Assembly: GCA_003559755.1 (NCBI GenBank)
Contig: PWKM01000341.1
Coordinates: 1-12,668, forward strand
Direction: 5' to 3'
From: Planctomycetota bacterium
GTDB lineage: Bacteria; Planctomycetota; PUPC01
Length of the DNA: 12,668 bases
Each line of letters opens with the position of its first letter. Position 1 is the first letter of the stretch. Both the position numbers and the translations under genes were made by a program. Below the pieces are notes generated by a model. That model was given only the letters and a program-made list of their open reading frames with translations. It did not search any database and was not told where the DNA came from. Below are positions 7,234-12,668 of the stretch, one piece after another.

Positions 7234-8400
7234 TCAGGCCACCTCGCGTCGGCGGAACAGTTCGGTGGCGACCACCAGCACGACGGCGGTATATATAATA
7301 CCGTATAGCACCGGCAATGTCACTGCCTGGGCGGGGACGGCGGTCCGGCCGACCGCCAGCGCCTCGGTCAGGTTGAACATCTCGAAGTCGGGCAGCAGGT
7401 AGCACAGGGCGATGACCGGCCAGCGCAGGGCCTGGGCCAGCAGGCCAGTCAGCCCGCCGCCGGGCTCGGTCGCCAACAACGCCTGCCGCAGGGCGGCGGA
7501 CAGGTTGCCGAGGACGAAGACGGCCGCACAGAACAGGGCGTTGAACACCAGCGGCAGCCGGGTGGCGACGGCGATGGCGACCGCGGTCATCACCGTGACC
7601 TGCATGAACGCGAGCAGGAACGCCTCGAGCAGGATGGCCGTCCGGGTGCGGCCGTACCACAGGGCGCTGTTCAGGAGCCCGGCGAAGCCGGGGTCGGCCG
7701 TCCACACCGCCCCGGGCGCGTGGCCGTGGTCGTGGCCGCAGCCGGAGTGGTGGTGCCCGCCGCCCTCGCGGTCGAGCGGGGCCGCCAGGGGCGCCCGGGC
7801 GATCAGGGCCGGCGACTGGCCGCTGGTGAGCAGGAGCAGGTCGCCGACCGCGCTCAGGTATTGGATGCCGGCGGGCCGCCCGGTCATGTCGTCCACGGTC
7901 TGTACCGCGTCGCGATGGGCGACCGCCATAGCGAGCGATGCCTGCCCCGAGGTCAGCTCGGGCAGGTTCCCGGCGACCCGGGCCGGGTTCGCCCGCTGCT
8001 TATAGAACACGTCGGTCTCCACCCACCAGCTCGTGATCAGCGAGATGGTCATCATCACGGCGAATGCGAGCGAGATGGCGAGCAGCAGGCCGAGGAACTT
8101 GCCGATGATGACCTCGCTGCGGCGGACCGGCTTGGCCAGCAGGGTGAGCACCGTGCGGTTCTCGATCTCGTCGGCCAGGACCGCCGACGCGCTGAAGATC
8201 GCGATGAGCACCCCGGCCATCAGGGTCGATGCGACCGACATCTGCCGGATGGCGTTGTAGGCGCTCTCCTCGCTGAAATGGAAGATGTTGAGGAACTGGG
8301 CGAGGAAGGTCACGGCGGCGGCGATACACAGGATGAGCAGGGCGACCGGCTGGCGGACGGCCTCGCGAAACGTCGCCCCGGCTACAGTAAAAAGTCGCAT
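7234..8400 (-). CDS. ABC-2 type transporter permease with a His-rich loop
   Basis: This encodes 388 residues from the ATG at 8400, which has GGAGGGACG directly upstream; a long in-frame extension to 9111 runs antisense to parA and is rejected. The N-terminus TFREAVRQPVA is the usual opening of this permease family. TM segments are seen at about 19-36, 56-76, 104-124, 256-279, 287-305, 325-337 and 357-380. ADEIENRTVLTLLAKPVRRSEVIIGK (77-101 region) is the characteristic cytoplasmic coupling segment, as in NosY-like ABC-2 permeases. Residues about 128-250 form a large hydrophilic loop containing GGGHHHSGCGHDHGH (213-227), a probable metal-binding cluster. No ATP-binding subunit is in the window, so it must work with an ATPase encoded elsewhere. 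Substrate unknown. Metallophosphoesterase follows 3 bp downstream. Confidence 0.85.
   Translation of the reverse strand: MRLFTVAGATFREAVRQPVALLILCIAAAVTFLAQFLNIFHFSEESAYNAIRQMSVASTLMAGVLIAIFSASAVLADEIENRTVLTLLAKPVRRSEVIIGKFLGLLLAISLAFAVMMTISLITSWWVETDVFYKQRANPARVAGNLPELTSGQASLAMAVAHRDAVQTVDDMTGRPAGIQYLSAVGDLLLLTSGQSPALIARAPLAAPLDREGGGHHHSGCGHDHGHAPGAVWTADPGFAGLLNSALWYGRTRTAILLEAFLLAFMQVTVMTAVAIAVATRLPLVFNALFCAAVFVLGNLSAALRQALLATEPGGGLTGLLAQALRWPVIALCYLLPDFEMFNLTEALAVGRTAVPAQAVTLPVLYGIIYTAVVLVVATELFRRREVA
7295..7323 (-). promoter_or_regulatory. Putative internal promoter for the metallophosphoesterase
   Basis: Within the permease coding region, the minus strand carries GTGACA (7323-7318, 5/6), a 17-bp spacer and TATTAT (7300-7295, 5/6). 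It lies about 58 nt upstream of the GTG start. The AT-rich run and ATA codons stand out from the surrounding GC-rich sequence. Confidence 0.4.
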
Positions 8401-8443
8401 CGTCCCTCCGTTTCTGGGTTGGATAAGCTCCAGCGCTCCCTTG

Positions 8444-8473
8444 ATTATACGCAATCGGGCGACCGCAGGGCAA
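8444..8473 (-). promoter_or_regulatory. Promoter of the permease-metallophosphoesterase operon
   Basis: On the minus strand a perfect TATAAT (8449-8444) lies 18 bp after TTGCCC (8473-8468, 4/6). Transcription would start near 8437 and give a leader of about 37 nt with a good ribosome binding site. It is back to back with the parA promoter. Confidence 0.6.
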
Positions 8474-8524
8474 GTGCAAACCGGGCGAGTTGATGCGGGC
8501 GGGCGAAAATCCCGCAAATAAAAG

Positions 8525-8553
8525 TCGATTCCGGGCGGTCGCGCGGGTACAAT
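8525..8553 (+). promoter_or_regulatory. Promoter of parAB
   Basis: TCGATT (8525-8530, 3/6) is followed by a 17-bp spacer and TACAAT (8548-8553, 5/6). The predicted start near 8560 falls inside the perfect parS palindrome, so bound ParB would cover the start of transcription. The leader to the parA GTG is about 40 nt. Confidence 0.5.
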
Positions 8554-8555
8554 GG

Positions 8556-8571
8556 TGTTCCACGTGGAACA
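8556..8571 (+). promoter_or_regulatory. parS: parS site 1 (perfect 16-bp palindrome)
   Basis: TGTTCCACGTGGAACA is a perfect palindrome and matches the widespread bacterial parS consensus (TGTTTCACGTGAAACA) except for the symmetric C/G pair. It begins 3 bp after the parA -10 box. Known role: ParB loads here as a CTP-dependent clamp and spreads; this copy should also act as an operator. Confidence 0.95.
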
Positions 8572-8598
8572 CGATGTCCGGATCGAGAGACATATAGA

Positions 8599-9360
8599 GT
8601 GGCGACGGTATTTGCGATCGCGAACCAGAAGGGCGGGGTGGGCAAGACGACCACGGCGGTGAACCTGGCCGCGTGCCTGGCCATCGCCGGGCGCCGATGC
8701 CTGCTGATCGACCTCGACCCCCAGGCGAACGCGACCTCGGGGCTGGGGCTGGCCGAGCGGGCCGGCGGCGGGGCCGACCTCGCCCTCACCGAGCCGGATA
8801 AGCCGGACGGCTGGATCGAGAAGAGCCCCGTCGATAACCTCGCCCTGGTCCCCGCCACCGACCGACTGCGGTCGGCCGACCGCCTGCTCCGCCACGCGGT
8901 CGATCCCGCCCGGCAGCTTCGCCAGGCGCGGGACCGGCTCGACGAGCGGTTCGACCTGGTGCTCATCGACTGCCCGCCCTCCTCTGGCCTGCTGCCCCTG
9001 AACGCGCTGGTCGCCGCCGACAAGGTGATTATCCCGGTCCAGTGCGAGTATTATGCGATGGAGGGGCTGGCCCAGATGCTCGAGACGCTGGGGCGTGCCC
9101 AGAGCGAGCATCGGGCCGACGTCGAGGTCGGCGGGTTCCTGTTCACCATGTACGACCCCCGCGTCCCGCTCTCGGACGAGATCGTCGGGGAGGTCCTAAG
9201 CCACTTTGAGAGCAAGACATACGACACACGCATCCCCCGGGACCCGGTGCTGGGCGAGGCCCCCAGCCACGGGCAGCCGGTGATCGAGTACGCCCCGAGA
9301 TCGCGAGGCACGAACGCCTACGTCCAACTGACAAGGGAGATCATCCATGGCATCGAATAG
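8599..9360 (+). CDS. parA: ParA/Soj chromosome-partitioning ATPase
   Basis: This encodes 253 residues starting at GTG (8599); the P-loop fold begins at residue 2 (ATVFAIANQ), which fixes the start even though the ribosome site (GAGAGA) is weak. Deviant Walker A is KGGVGKTT (11-18), the A' motif DLDPQ is at 38-42, and Walker B is LIDCPPS (122-128). QCEYYAMEGLAQ (148-159) and RIPRDPVLGEAPSHGQPV (211-228) are standard in small Soj-type ParA proteins without an N-terminal DNA-binding domain. The protein binds ATP, dimerises on nucleoid DNA, and is released by ParB to drive origin segregation. Its last 14 bp overlap the start of parB, so the two are translationally coupled. A perfect parS sits on its promoter. 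Confidence 0.97.
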   Translation: MATVFAIANQKGGVGKTTTAVNLAACLAIAGRRCLLIDLDPQANATSGLGLAERAGGGADLALTEPDKPDGWIEKSPVDNLALVPATDRLRSADRLLRHAVDPARQLRQARDRLDERFDLVLIDCPPSSGLLPLNALVAADKVIIPVQCEYYAMEGLAQMLETLGRAQSEHRADVEVGGFLFTMYDPRVPLSDEIVGEVLSHFESKTYDTRIPRDPVLGEAPSHGQPVIEYAPRSRGTNAYVQLTREIIHGIE

Positions 9361-10246
9361 ACTTGGCACATCGCTGGAGAACCTGCTGGCACGGCATCAG
9401 CACAGCCGACCTCAGAACGACGAACCGCGGGGGGCGCCCGAGGACACCCTCAACATCCCCGTCGACGACATCACCCCGAACCCGTCCCAGCCGCGGACCG
9501 AGTTCGGCGAGAGCGAGTTCCAGGAGCTGGCCCAGTCGGTCCGCCGGAACGGGATCATCCAGCCGGTCATCGTCCGACGCGTGGGCGACGGGTTCGAGCT
9601 GATCGCGGGCGAGCGGCGCTGGCGGGCCGCCAAGGCGGCGGCCCTGCCCACTGTGCCGGCCATGGTGCGGGATGTCGATTCCGCCGCCGCGTTCGAACTG
9701 TCGATCATCGAGAACATTCAACGGAAGGACCTCAGCCCCATCGAGAAGGCGAAGGCGTACAAACGGCTCATCGAGACGTTCGAGCTGACCCAGGAGTCGG
9801 CCGCCCAGCGGCTGGGCATCAGCCGGAGCGCGATGGCGAACGTCATCCGCCTGCTCGAACTGCCCGGCGAGATCCAGGACGCTGTTTCACGTGGAACAAT
9901 CACCATGGGCCACGCCCGGGCCATCCTTTCCCTGCCCACCGCCCAGGAACGGCTCGCCATGTGGCGGAAGGCGGAAAAAAGCGGCCTGTCGGTGCGACAG
10001 GTCGAAAGAATGGTGGCAAAAGGCGGGGTCGGCGGGCGGGCGAGAACGCCGAAACCGGACGCAGAGCGGAAGGAACCGCATATCCGCGACCTCGAAGAAC
10101 AGCTTCGCGGGGCTCTCGGGACCAAGGTGAGCATCCAGCCGTCGAAGGAGAACGCCGGAAAAGTCGTCATCGAGTACTACTCGCTCGACGATTTCGACCG
10201 GATCATCGAAAGCGTGCTCGAGAGACGAAGCCCGAGCGGCCTGTAA
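9347..10246 (+). CDS. parB: ParB/Spo0J chromosome-partitioning CTPase clamp
   Basis: This encodes 299 residues from the ATG at 9347, inside the end of parA, with AAGGGAG upstream. Residues 34-130 form the N-terminal CTP-binding domain: NPSQPR (45-50), GERRWRA (88-94) and ENIQRKDLSPIEKA (122-135). A helix-turn-helix follows (TQESAAQRLGISRSAMANVI, about 148-167), then the GTITMGHARAIL segment. A charged linker (about 225-245) leads to a dimerisation domain (250-290, ending YYSLDDFDRIIESVL). Length and order match chromosomal ParB proteins. ParB clamps at parS, stimulates ParA and recruits SMC. The gene carries a parS site over codons 179-184, encoding AVSRGT; a parS within parB is also known in Bacillus subtilis spo0J. 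It is followed by a structured inverted repeat. Confidence 0.97.
   Translation: MASNRLGTSLENLLARHQHSRPQNDEPRGAPEDTLNIPVDDITPNPSQPRTEFGESEFQELAQSVRRNGIIQPVIVRRVGDGFELIAGERRWRAAKAAALPTVPAMVRDVDSAAAFELSIIENIQRKDLSPIEKAKAYKRLIETFELTQESAAQRLGISRSAMANVIRLLELPGEIQDAVSRGTITMGHARAILSLPTAQERLAMWRKAEKSGLSVRQVERMVAKGGVGGRARTPKPDAERKEPHIRDLEEQLRGALGTKVSIQPSKENAGKVVIEYYSLDDFDRIIESVLERRSPSGL
9883..9898 (+). promoter_or_regulatory. parS: parS site 2, inside parB
   Basis: TGTTTCACGTGGAACA matches the parS consensus with a single departure from palindromy. It is read in frame as part of the conserved AVSRGT segment directly after the helix-turn-helix. It lies about 1.3 kb from site 1. Confidence 0.92.
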
Positions 10247-10265
10247 CCCCAATCCACAAAAAACT

Positions 10266-10318
10266 ATTGTTTTGCGCTCGCGTGCGTGCGCGCGCATGCG
10301 CGCGAAAGCGAAAACAAT
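10266..10318. repeat. Post-parB inverted repeat with Z-DNA-type alternating core
   Basis: ATTGTTTT (10266-10273) plus CGCT (10275-10278) pairs with AGCG plus AAAACAAT (10307-10318), a 12-bp stem with one bulged G. Between the arms, 10279-10304 is an unbroken 26-bp pyrimidine-purine alternation (CG, TG and CA steps), including a perfect 16-bp palindrome at 10289-10304. It begins 19 nt after the parB stop. On the minus strand, but not the plus strand, a T6 run follows the stem, so it could terminate leftward transcripts. Confidence 0.6.
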
Positions 10319-10721
10319 CGCCGTTGCAAGCCCATTCCGCGCCGCGATTGCATCGGGCGCGACAGGGCCTGTTCCGCCCCCTGGCCTCGGTCCAGACATG
10401 GGGCCTGCGGCGGGGCCGGCTGACGCAGCGGCATCCACCGCCGACTTCCGAGAGAAACCGGCGTCCCCGGGCTGGTGGGCGGACCTGGTGGTGTGCCGGG
10501 AGCGGGCTGCTCAGTCCGGCCCGGCGACAAGTTCGGCGTAACCAACTGGAATATAGTCGGTTATGGCTGTTCTCGGCTGTGGCCCAACGGCGGGCAGAGG
10601 TCCGTCGATGGGCGGGCCCGCCCCAGAACCGCTCCGATGCCCCGATTTGCCCTCAATAGCCGGGCTTTTTTGGCCGAACACGGGGCAAAAAACAGGGGGC
10701 TCGATGGCGAACCCAGCATTT

Positions 10722-10749
10722 GAGAGGCCACACATGCGTGTGGCCTCTC
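10722..10749. repeat. 28-bp perfect inverted repeat
   Basis: GAGAGGCCACAC and its exact complement flank an ATGC loop, making a 12-bp perfect stem. No T-tract follows on either strand, so a standard terminator is not shown. It lies 23 bp upstream of a consensus -35 box, so it could be an operator or a terminator of the non-canonical kind. Confidence 0.65.
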
Positions 10750-10772
10750 CCTGGGGTTCTCGGCGTTTTGTG

Positions 10773-10801
10773 TTGACAGCCGGGAACAGATGGGGTAATC
10801 T
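10773..10801 (+). promoter_or_regulatory. Promoter of the QueG-like gene
   Basis: A perfect TTGACA (10773-10778) is followed by a 17-bp spacer and TAATCT (10796-10801, 3/6). The start would be near 10808, leaving a leader of about 70 nt before the ATG at 10880. Confidence 0.45.
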
Positions 10802-10879
10802 GATGGCGGTCGGCCCGGCGGCCGGGGTGTGCTCGGCCTGTGTCGGGCCGGCAGAGTTCTTTCTCGGAGGGGGATTCTT

Positions 10880-11572
10880 ATGAACGAAGTGAATCGCGGT
10901 CGCGCGGCGTTGCCGGACCTGGGCCGGTTCGCCGCGGAGCACAACGTCACTACCAGTGGTGTGGCCGACCTGGGCTCGCTTCGTGATCGGTTCCCCGACG
11001 CGATGCGTTCGGCCCCTGCAGAGTTCACGCGGGGTGTCGTGCTCGGCGTGCGGCTGCCCGACGCGGTGGTGGACGGCGTCGAGGACGGGCCGACTCCCCT
11101 TTATGTTCATGTGTACCGGCACGCGAACTATCTGTTGGACCGGGCGGCGTTCGATCTCGCCCTGGCCCTTCAGGCGGCGGGCTGGCGGGCGCTCCCGGTC
11201 CCCGCGTCGCAGATCGTCGATGAGAGCGGCCCCCGGGGGCTGGTCTCGCACCGGCTGCTGGGCCAGGCGGCGGGCCTGGGCTGGATCGGCCGGTCGCGCC
11301 TGCTGGTGAGCCCCGATTTCGGGGCGCGGATGCGGTACGCATCGGTGTTGACCGACGCGCCGTACCCGCCCGGCGAGCCGGTCGAGGACGGCTGCGGCGA
11401 TTGCCGCCGGTGCATCGAGCTGTGTCCGGCCGACGCGGTGAAGGAGTCGTCGCGCGAGTTCGACATCGAGGTGTGCCGGGAAAAGCTGGTCGAGTTCGGG
11501 AAGCGTCCCTCAGCGACCGCCGCGTTGTGCGGCATCTGCGTCAAGGCGTGTCGCGGGCCCGGATGCGTCTGA
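10880..11572 (+). CDS. Short QueG-like double 4Fe-4S cluster protein
   Basis: This encodes 230 residues from the ATG at 10880, preceded by GGAGGGGG at good spacing; an in-frame start at 10829 is less likely. GLGWIGRSRLLVSPDFGARMRYASVLTD (132-159) is the segment typical of epoxyqueuosine reductase QueG and relatives. A first cluster motif is CGDCRRCIELCP (172-183), and a second uses C217, C220 and C224 (CGICVKAC), with extra C199 and C229. QueG itself is about 350-380 residues, cobalamin-dependent, and reduces epoxyqueuosine in tRNA. This protein is much shorter and lacks the C-terminal HEAT-like part, so it belongs to the shorter related ferredoxin-like group and its substrate is uncertain. 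Its stop overlaps a possible start of the following DUF4416 gene, with which it probably forms an operon. Confidence 0.8.
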   Translation: MNEVNRGRAALPDLGRFAAEHNVTTSGVADLGSLRDRFPDAMRSAPAEFTRGVVLGVRLPDAVVDGVEDGPTPLYVHVYRHANYLLDRAAFDLALALQAAGWRALPVPASQIVDESGPRGLVSHRLLGQAAGLGWIGRSRLLVSPDFGARMRYASVLTDAPYPPGEPVEDGCGDCRRCIELCPADAVKESSREFDIEVCREKLVEFGKRPSATAALCGICVKACRGPGCV

Positions 11573-11610
11573 ACACCGCCCCGGTTTTCTTCTGCGGAAT
11601 CGAGGAAGCG

Positions 11611-12147
11611 ATGCAGCCCACGGACCCAGAGCCGGTCACCCTGTTCTGCGGCCTGCTCTCGGCCCGGCCCGAGGTTCTCGACGTGGCCGAGGCCCGGCTC
11701 GCCGACCGGTACGGCCCGGTGGACGTGCGGTCGCCGGACATCGGCTTCGATTTCACGTCGTACTACGAGCCGCAGATGGGCCGGGGGCTGACCCGCCGGT
11801 TCGTCAGCTTCGCCCGGAAGATCGACCCCGGCCGCCTGGCCGAGATCAAGCGGGCGACCAACGGGCTCGAGGCGGAGGCGGCCCGGGCCCACGCGTTCGC
11901 CGCCCGCCCGGTCAACCTGGCCCCCGGCTACCTGTCGCCGGCCAAGCTGGTGTTGGCGAGCTGCAAGGACCGTGCCCACCGCATCTACCTGGGCCTGGGC
12001 GTCTATGCCGAGATCACGCTGCGGTTCCACGGCGGGCGGTTCCGGCCGGTCGAGACCACCTATCCCGATTATCGGACCGCCGAGTACATCGAGTTTTTTG
12101 CCGCGGTGCGGCGCCGGCATATGGGCAGCCGGGGCGAGCCGGTCTGA
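11611..12147 (+). CDS. DUF4416 family protein
   Basis: This encodes 178 residues. The ATG at 11611 has GAGGAAG just upstream and the family homology begins within ten residues; an alternative in-frame ATG at 11563 overlaps the preceding gene and adds 16 unconserved-looking residues. Recognisable DUF4416 segments are VTLFCGLL (9-16), SPDIGFDFTSYYEPQMG (41-57), RFVSFARKIDP (63-73), IKRATNGLE (79-87), RPVNLAPGYLSPAKLVLAS (99-117), KDRAHRIYLGLGVYAEITL (119-137) and TTYPDYRTAEYIEFF (149-163). The length is normal for the family. No function is known; conserved Asp, His and Lys residues hint at an enzyme, but this is inference. It follows the QueG-like gene by 38 bp, same strand, and precedes the 23S rRNA promoter. 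Confidence 0.88.
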   Translation: MQPTDPEPVTLFCGLLSARPEVLDVAEARLADRYGPVDVRSPDIGFDFTSYYEPQMGRGLTRRFVSFARKIDPGRLAEIKRATNGLEAEAARAHAFAARPVNLAPGYLSPAKLVLASCKDRAHRIYLGLGVYAEITLRFHGGRFRPVETTYPDYRTAEYIEFFAAVRRRHMGSRGEPV

Positions 12148-12186
12148 CGGGGGGCCGGGCGGTGTTAATCCGGTCGGTTCGGGACA

Positions 12187-12222
12187 AGTTTGAGAAATAT
12201 GGGAAAAAGTTTGCTTTTTTAC
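12187..12222 (+). promoter_or_regulatory. UP-element-like AT-rich tract
   Basis: Directly upstream of the 23S -35 box is a run rich in A and T tracts (AAAAAG...CTTTTTT) in otherwise GC-rich DNA. This is the position and composition of UP elements that bind the RNA polymerase alpha subunit at strong rRNA promoters. AAAAAG (12204-12209) and CTTTTT could also pair as a weak hairpin. Confidence 0.5.
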
Positions 12223-12251
12223 TTGCATCGCGTTCTGGTTTGTGCTATAAA
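12223..12251 (+). promoter_or_regulatory. Promoter of the 23S rRNA gene
   Basis: TTGCAT (12223-12228, 3/6) is followed by a 17-bp spacer and TATAAA (12246-12251, 5/6), with TG one base before it (extended -10). Transcription would start near 12258, about 137 nt before the mature 23S 5' end. Confidence 0.7.
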
Positions 12252-12265
12252 TAACTCTGGTCAAG

Positions 12266-12309
12266 GGGCGAGCGCCCTCGCGGGCGGTCGTCCGAACTGT
12301 TCTTTGACA
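12266..12309 (+). promoter_or_regulatory. rRNA leader with boxB-like hairpin and boxA
   Basis: GGGC-GAGC-GCCC (12266-12277) can form a small hairpin. It is followed by TGTTCTTTGACA (12298-12309), close to the rRNA antitermination boxA (TGCTCTTTAACA). The boxB-then-boxA order is that of E. coli rrn leaders, which recruit Nus factors. Confidence 0.6.
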
Positions 12310-12394
12310 GCAGAATAGTGGAAAGTGGCAATTCGCTGCGCTCGTAGCAGGGCCGGGAGATTCCGGTTCTGTCAGCGAGCCGAGGAATTGTTGT

Positions 12395-12668
12395 GGTCAA
12401 GCTACTCAAGGTACACGGTGGATGCCTAGGTGCCAGGAGCCGACGAAGGACGTAGCAAGTTGCGATAAGCCCCGGGAAGCCGCTAAGCAGGCGATGATCC
12501 GGGGATGTCCGAATGGGGCAACCCGCCGGGAATTAAGACGCCCGGCATCTCGCGCCTAACCGCGCGGGAAGGAAACGCGGAGAATTGAAACATCTAAGTA
12601 CCCGCAGGAACGGAAAGAAAAATCGAATCCCCTAGTAGCGGCGAGCGAACGGGGACGAGCCCAAACCG
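12395..12668 (+). rRNA. rrl: 23S ribosomal RNA, 5' part (runs off the window)
   Basis: The 5' end is set by alignment to the remembered E. coli start: GGTCAAGC, then GTACACGGTGGATGCC. Further conserved blocks are GAAGGACGT, GCGATAAGCC, TCCGAATGGGG, GAAACATCTAAGTACC and AGTAGCGGCGAGCGAACGGGG, all in order. About 274 nt of the roughly 2.9 kb gene are present. No 16S rRNA gene or tRNA lies upstream in the window, and a dedicated promoter and leader precede it. Confidence 0.97.

Larger units (their letters stand above)
10247..10879. other. Intergenic region without a convincing gene (633 bp)
   Basis: Several open frames cross this stretch on both strands, but they are low-complexity, lack good ribosome sites and resemble no family. 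It holds a hairpin with a long alternating purine-pyrimidine core just after parB, a 28-bp perfect inverted repeat, and a promoter for the next gene. The middle (10320-10700) shows nothing I can identify. No small RNA can be named from sequence alone. Confidence 0.6.

Noticed and set aside
8401..9111. N-terminal extension of the permease by 237 codons
   Set aside because: It runs antisense to parA and across both divergent promoters and parS; the ATG at 8400 has a strong ribosome site and begins the family homology.
10251..10259. DnaA-box-like CAATCCACA beside an AT-rich run after parB, suggesting oriC
   Set aside because: It matches only 7 of 9 positions of TTATCCACA and stands alone; no cluster of boxes was seen, so an origin is not supported.
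10272..10541. Possible small gene of 89 codons after parB
   Set aside because: It starts inside the hairpin, has no ribosome site, and is Ala/Pro/Gly low complexity resembling no family.
10511..11251. A 246-codon minus-strand frame opposite the QueG-like gene
   Set aside because: It crosses the promoter and inverted repeat region and is antisense to a gene with intact Cys motifs; no recognisable domain.
1..12668. CRISPR array, tRNA, transposase or integrase
   Set aside because: No regularly spaced direct repeats, no cloverleaf with a GTTCRA loop, and no DDE or tyrosine/serine recombinase motifs were seen on either strand.

Overview
The window looks like chromosomal DNA of a GC-rich bacterium, most likely a member of the Planctomycetota. 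Three things point that way. (i) A 23S rRNA gene begins at about 12395 with its own promoter and leader, and no 16S gene or tRNA lies in the 12.4 kb upstream; unlinked 16S and 23S genes are common in that phylum. (ii) A short protein at 916-1545 opens with the zinc-ribbon layout (CxxCGK, a G-rich turn, CxxCG) that is abundant in planctomycete proteomes. (iii) Base composition is high-GC, with frequent TAG stops. The phylum call is inference; no complete rRNA is present to settle it.

Layout from left to right. 1-732: a secreted Spy/CpxP-like protein with two tandem LTxxQ modules (minus strand). 733-6400: an accessory-looking segment, all minus strand. In transcription order it holds a Panacea-domain antitoxin (6273-5701), a PemK/MazF-like toxin candidate 4 bp downstream (5696-5298), a 1107-residue single-chain restriction-modification enzyme (5092-1769) with a PD-(D/E)XK nuclease, an N6-adenine methyltransferase and a type-ISP-like specificity domain, and a small zinc-ribbon membrane protein (1545-916). 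Several parts of this segment are visibly lower in GC than the flanks. 6499-8400: a metallophosphoesterase and an ABC-2 type permease with a His-rich loop, minus strand, read from a promoter divergent from parA. 8525-10246: a chromosomal-type parABS module with overlapping parA and parB, one perfect parS palindrome on the parA transcription start and a second parS inside parB. 10247-10879: 633 bp without a convincing gene, holding two strong inverted repeats and a promoter. 10880-12147: a short QueG-like 4Fe-4S protein followed by a DUF4416 protein. 12148-12668: AT-rich UP-like tract, extended -10 promoter, boxB/boxA-like leader and the first 274 nt of 23S rRNA.

Functionally, the right half is housekeeping: chromosome segregation, rRNA and redox/tRNA-modification-like proteins. 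The left half contains a compact defence cluster of a toxin-antitoxin pair beside a fused restriction-modification enzyme. The parS arrangement suggests that ParB represses its own operon. No CRISPR array, tRNA, transposase or integrase was seen.
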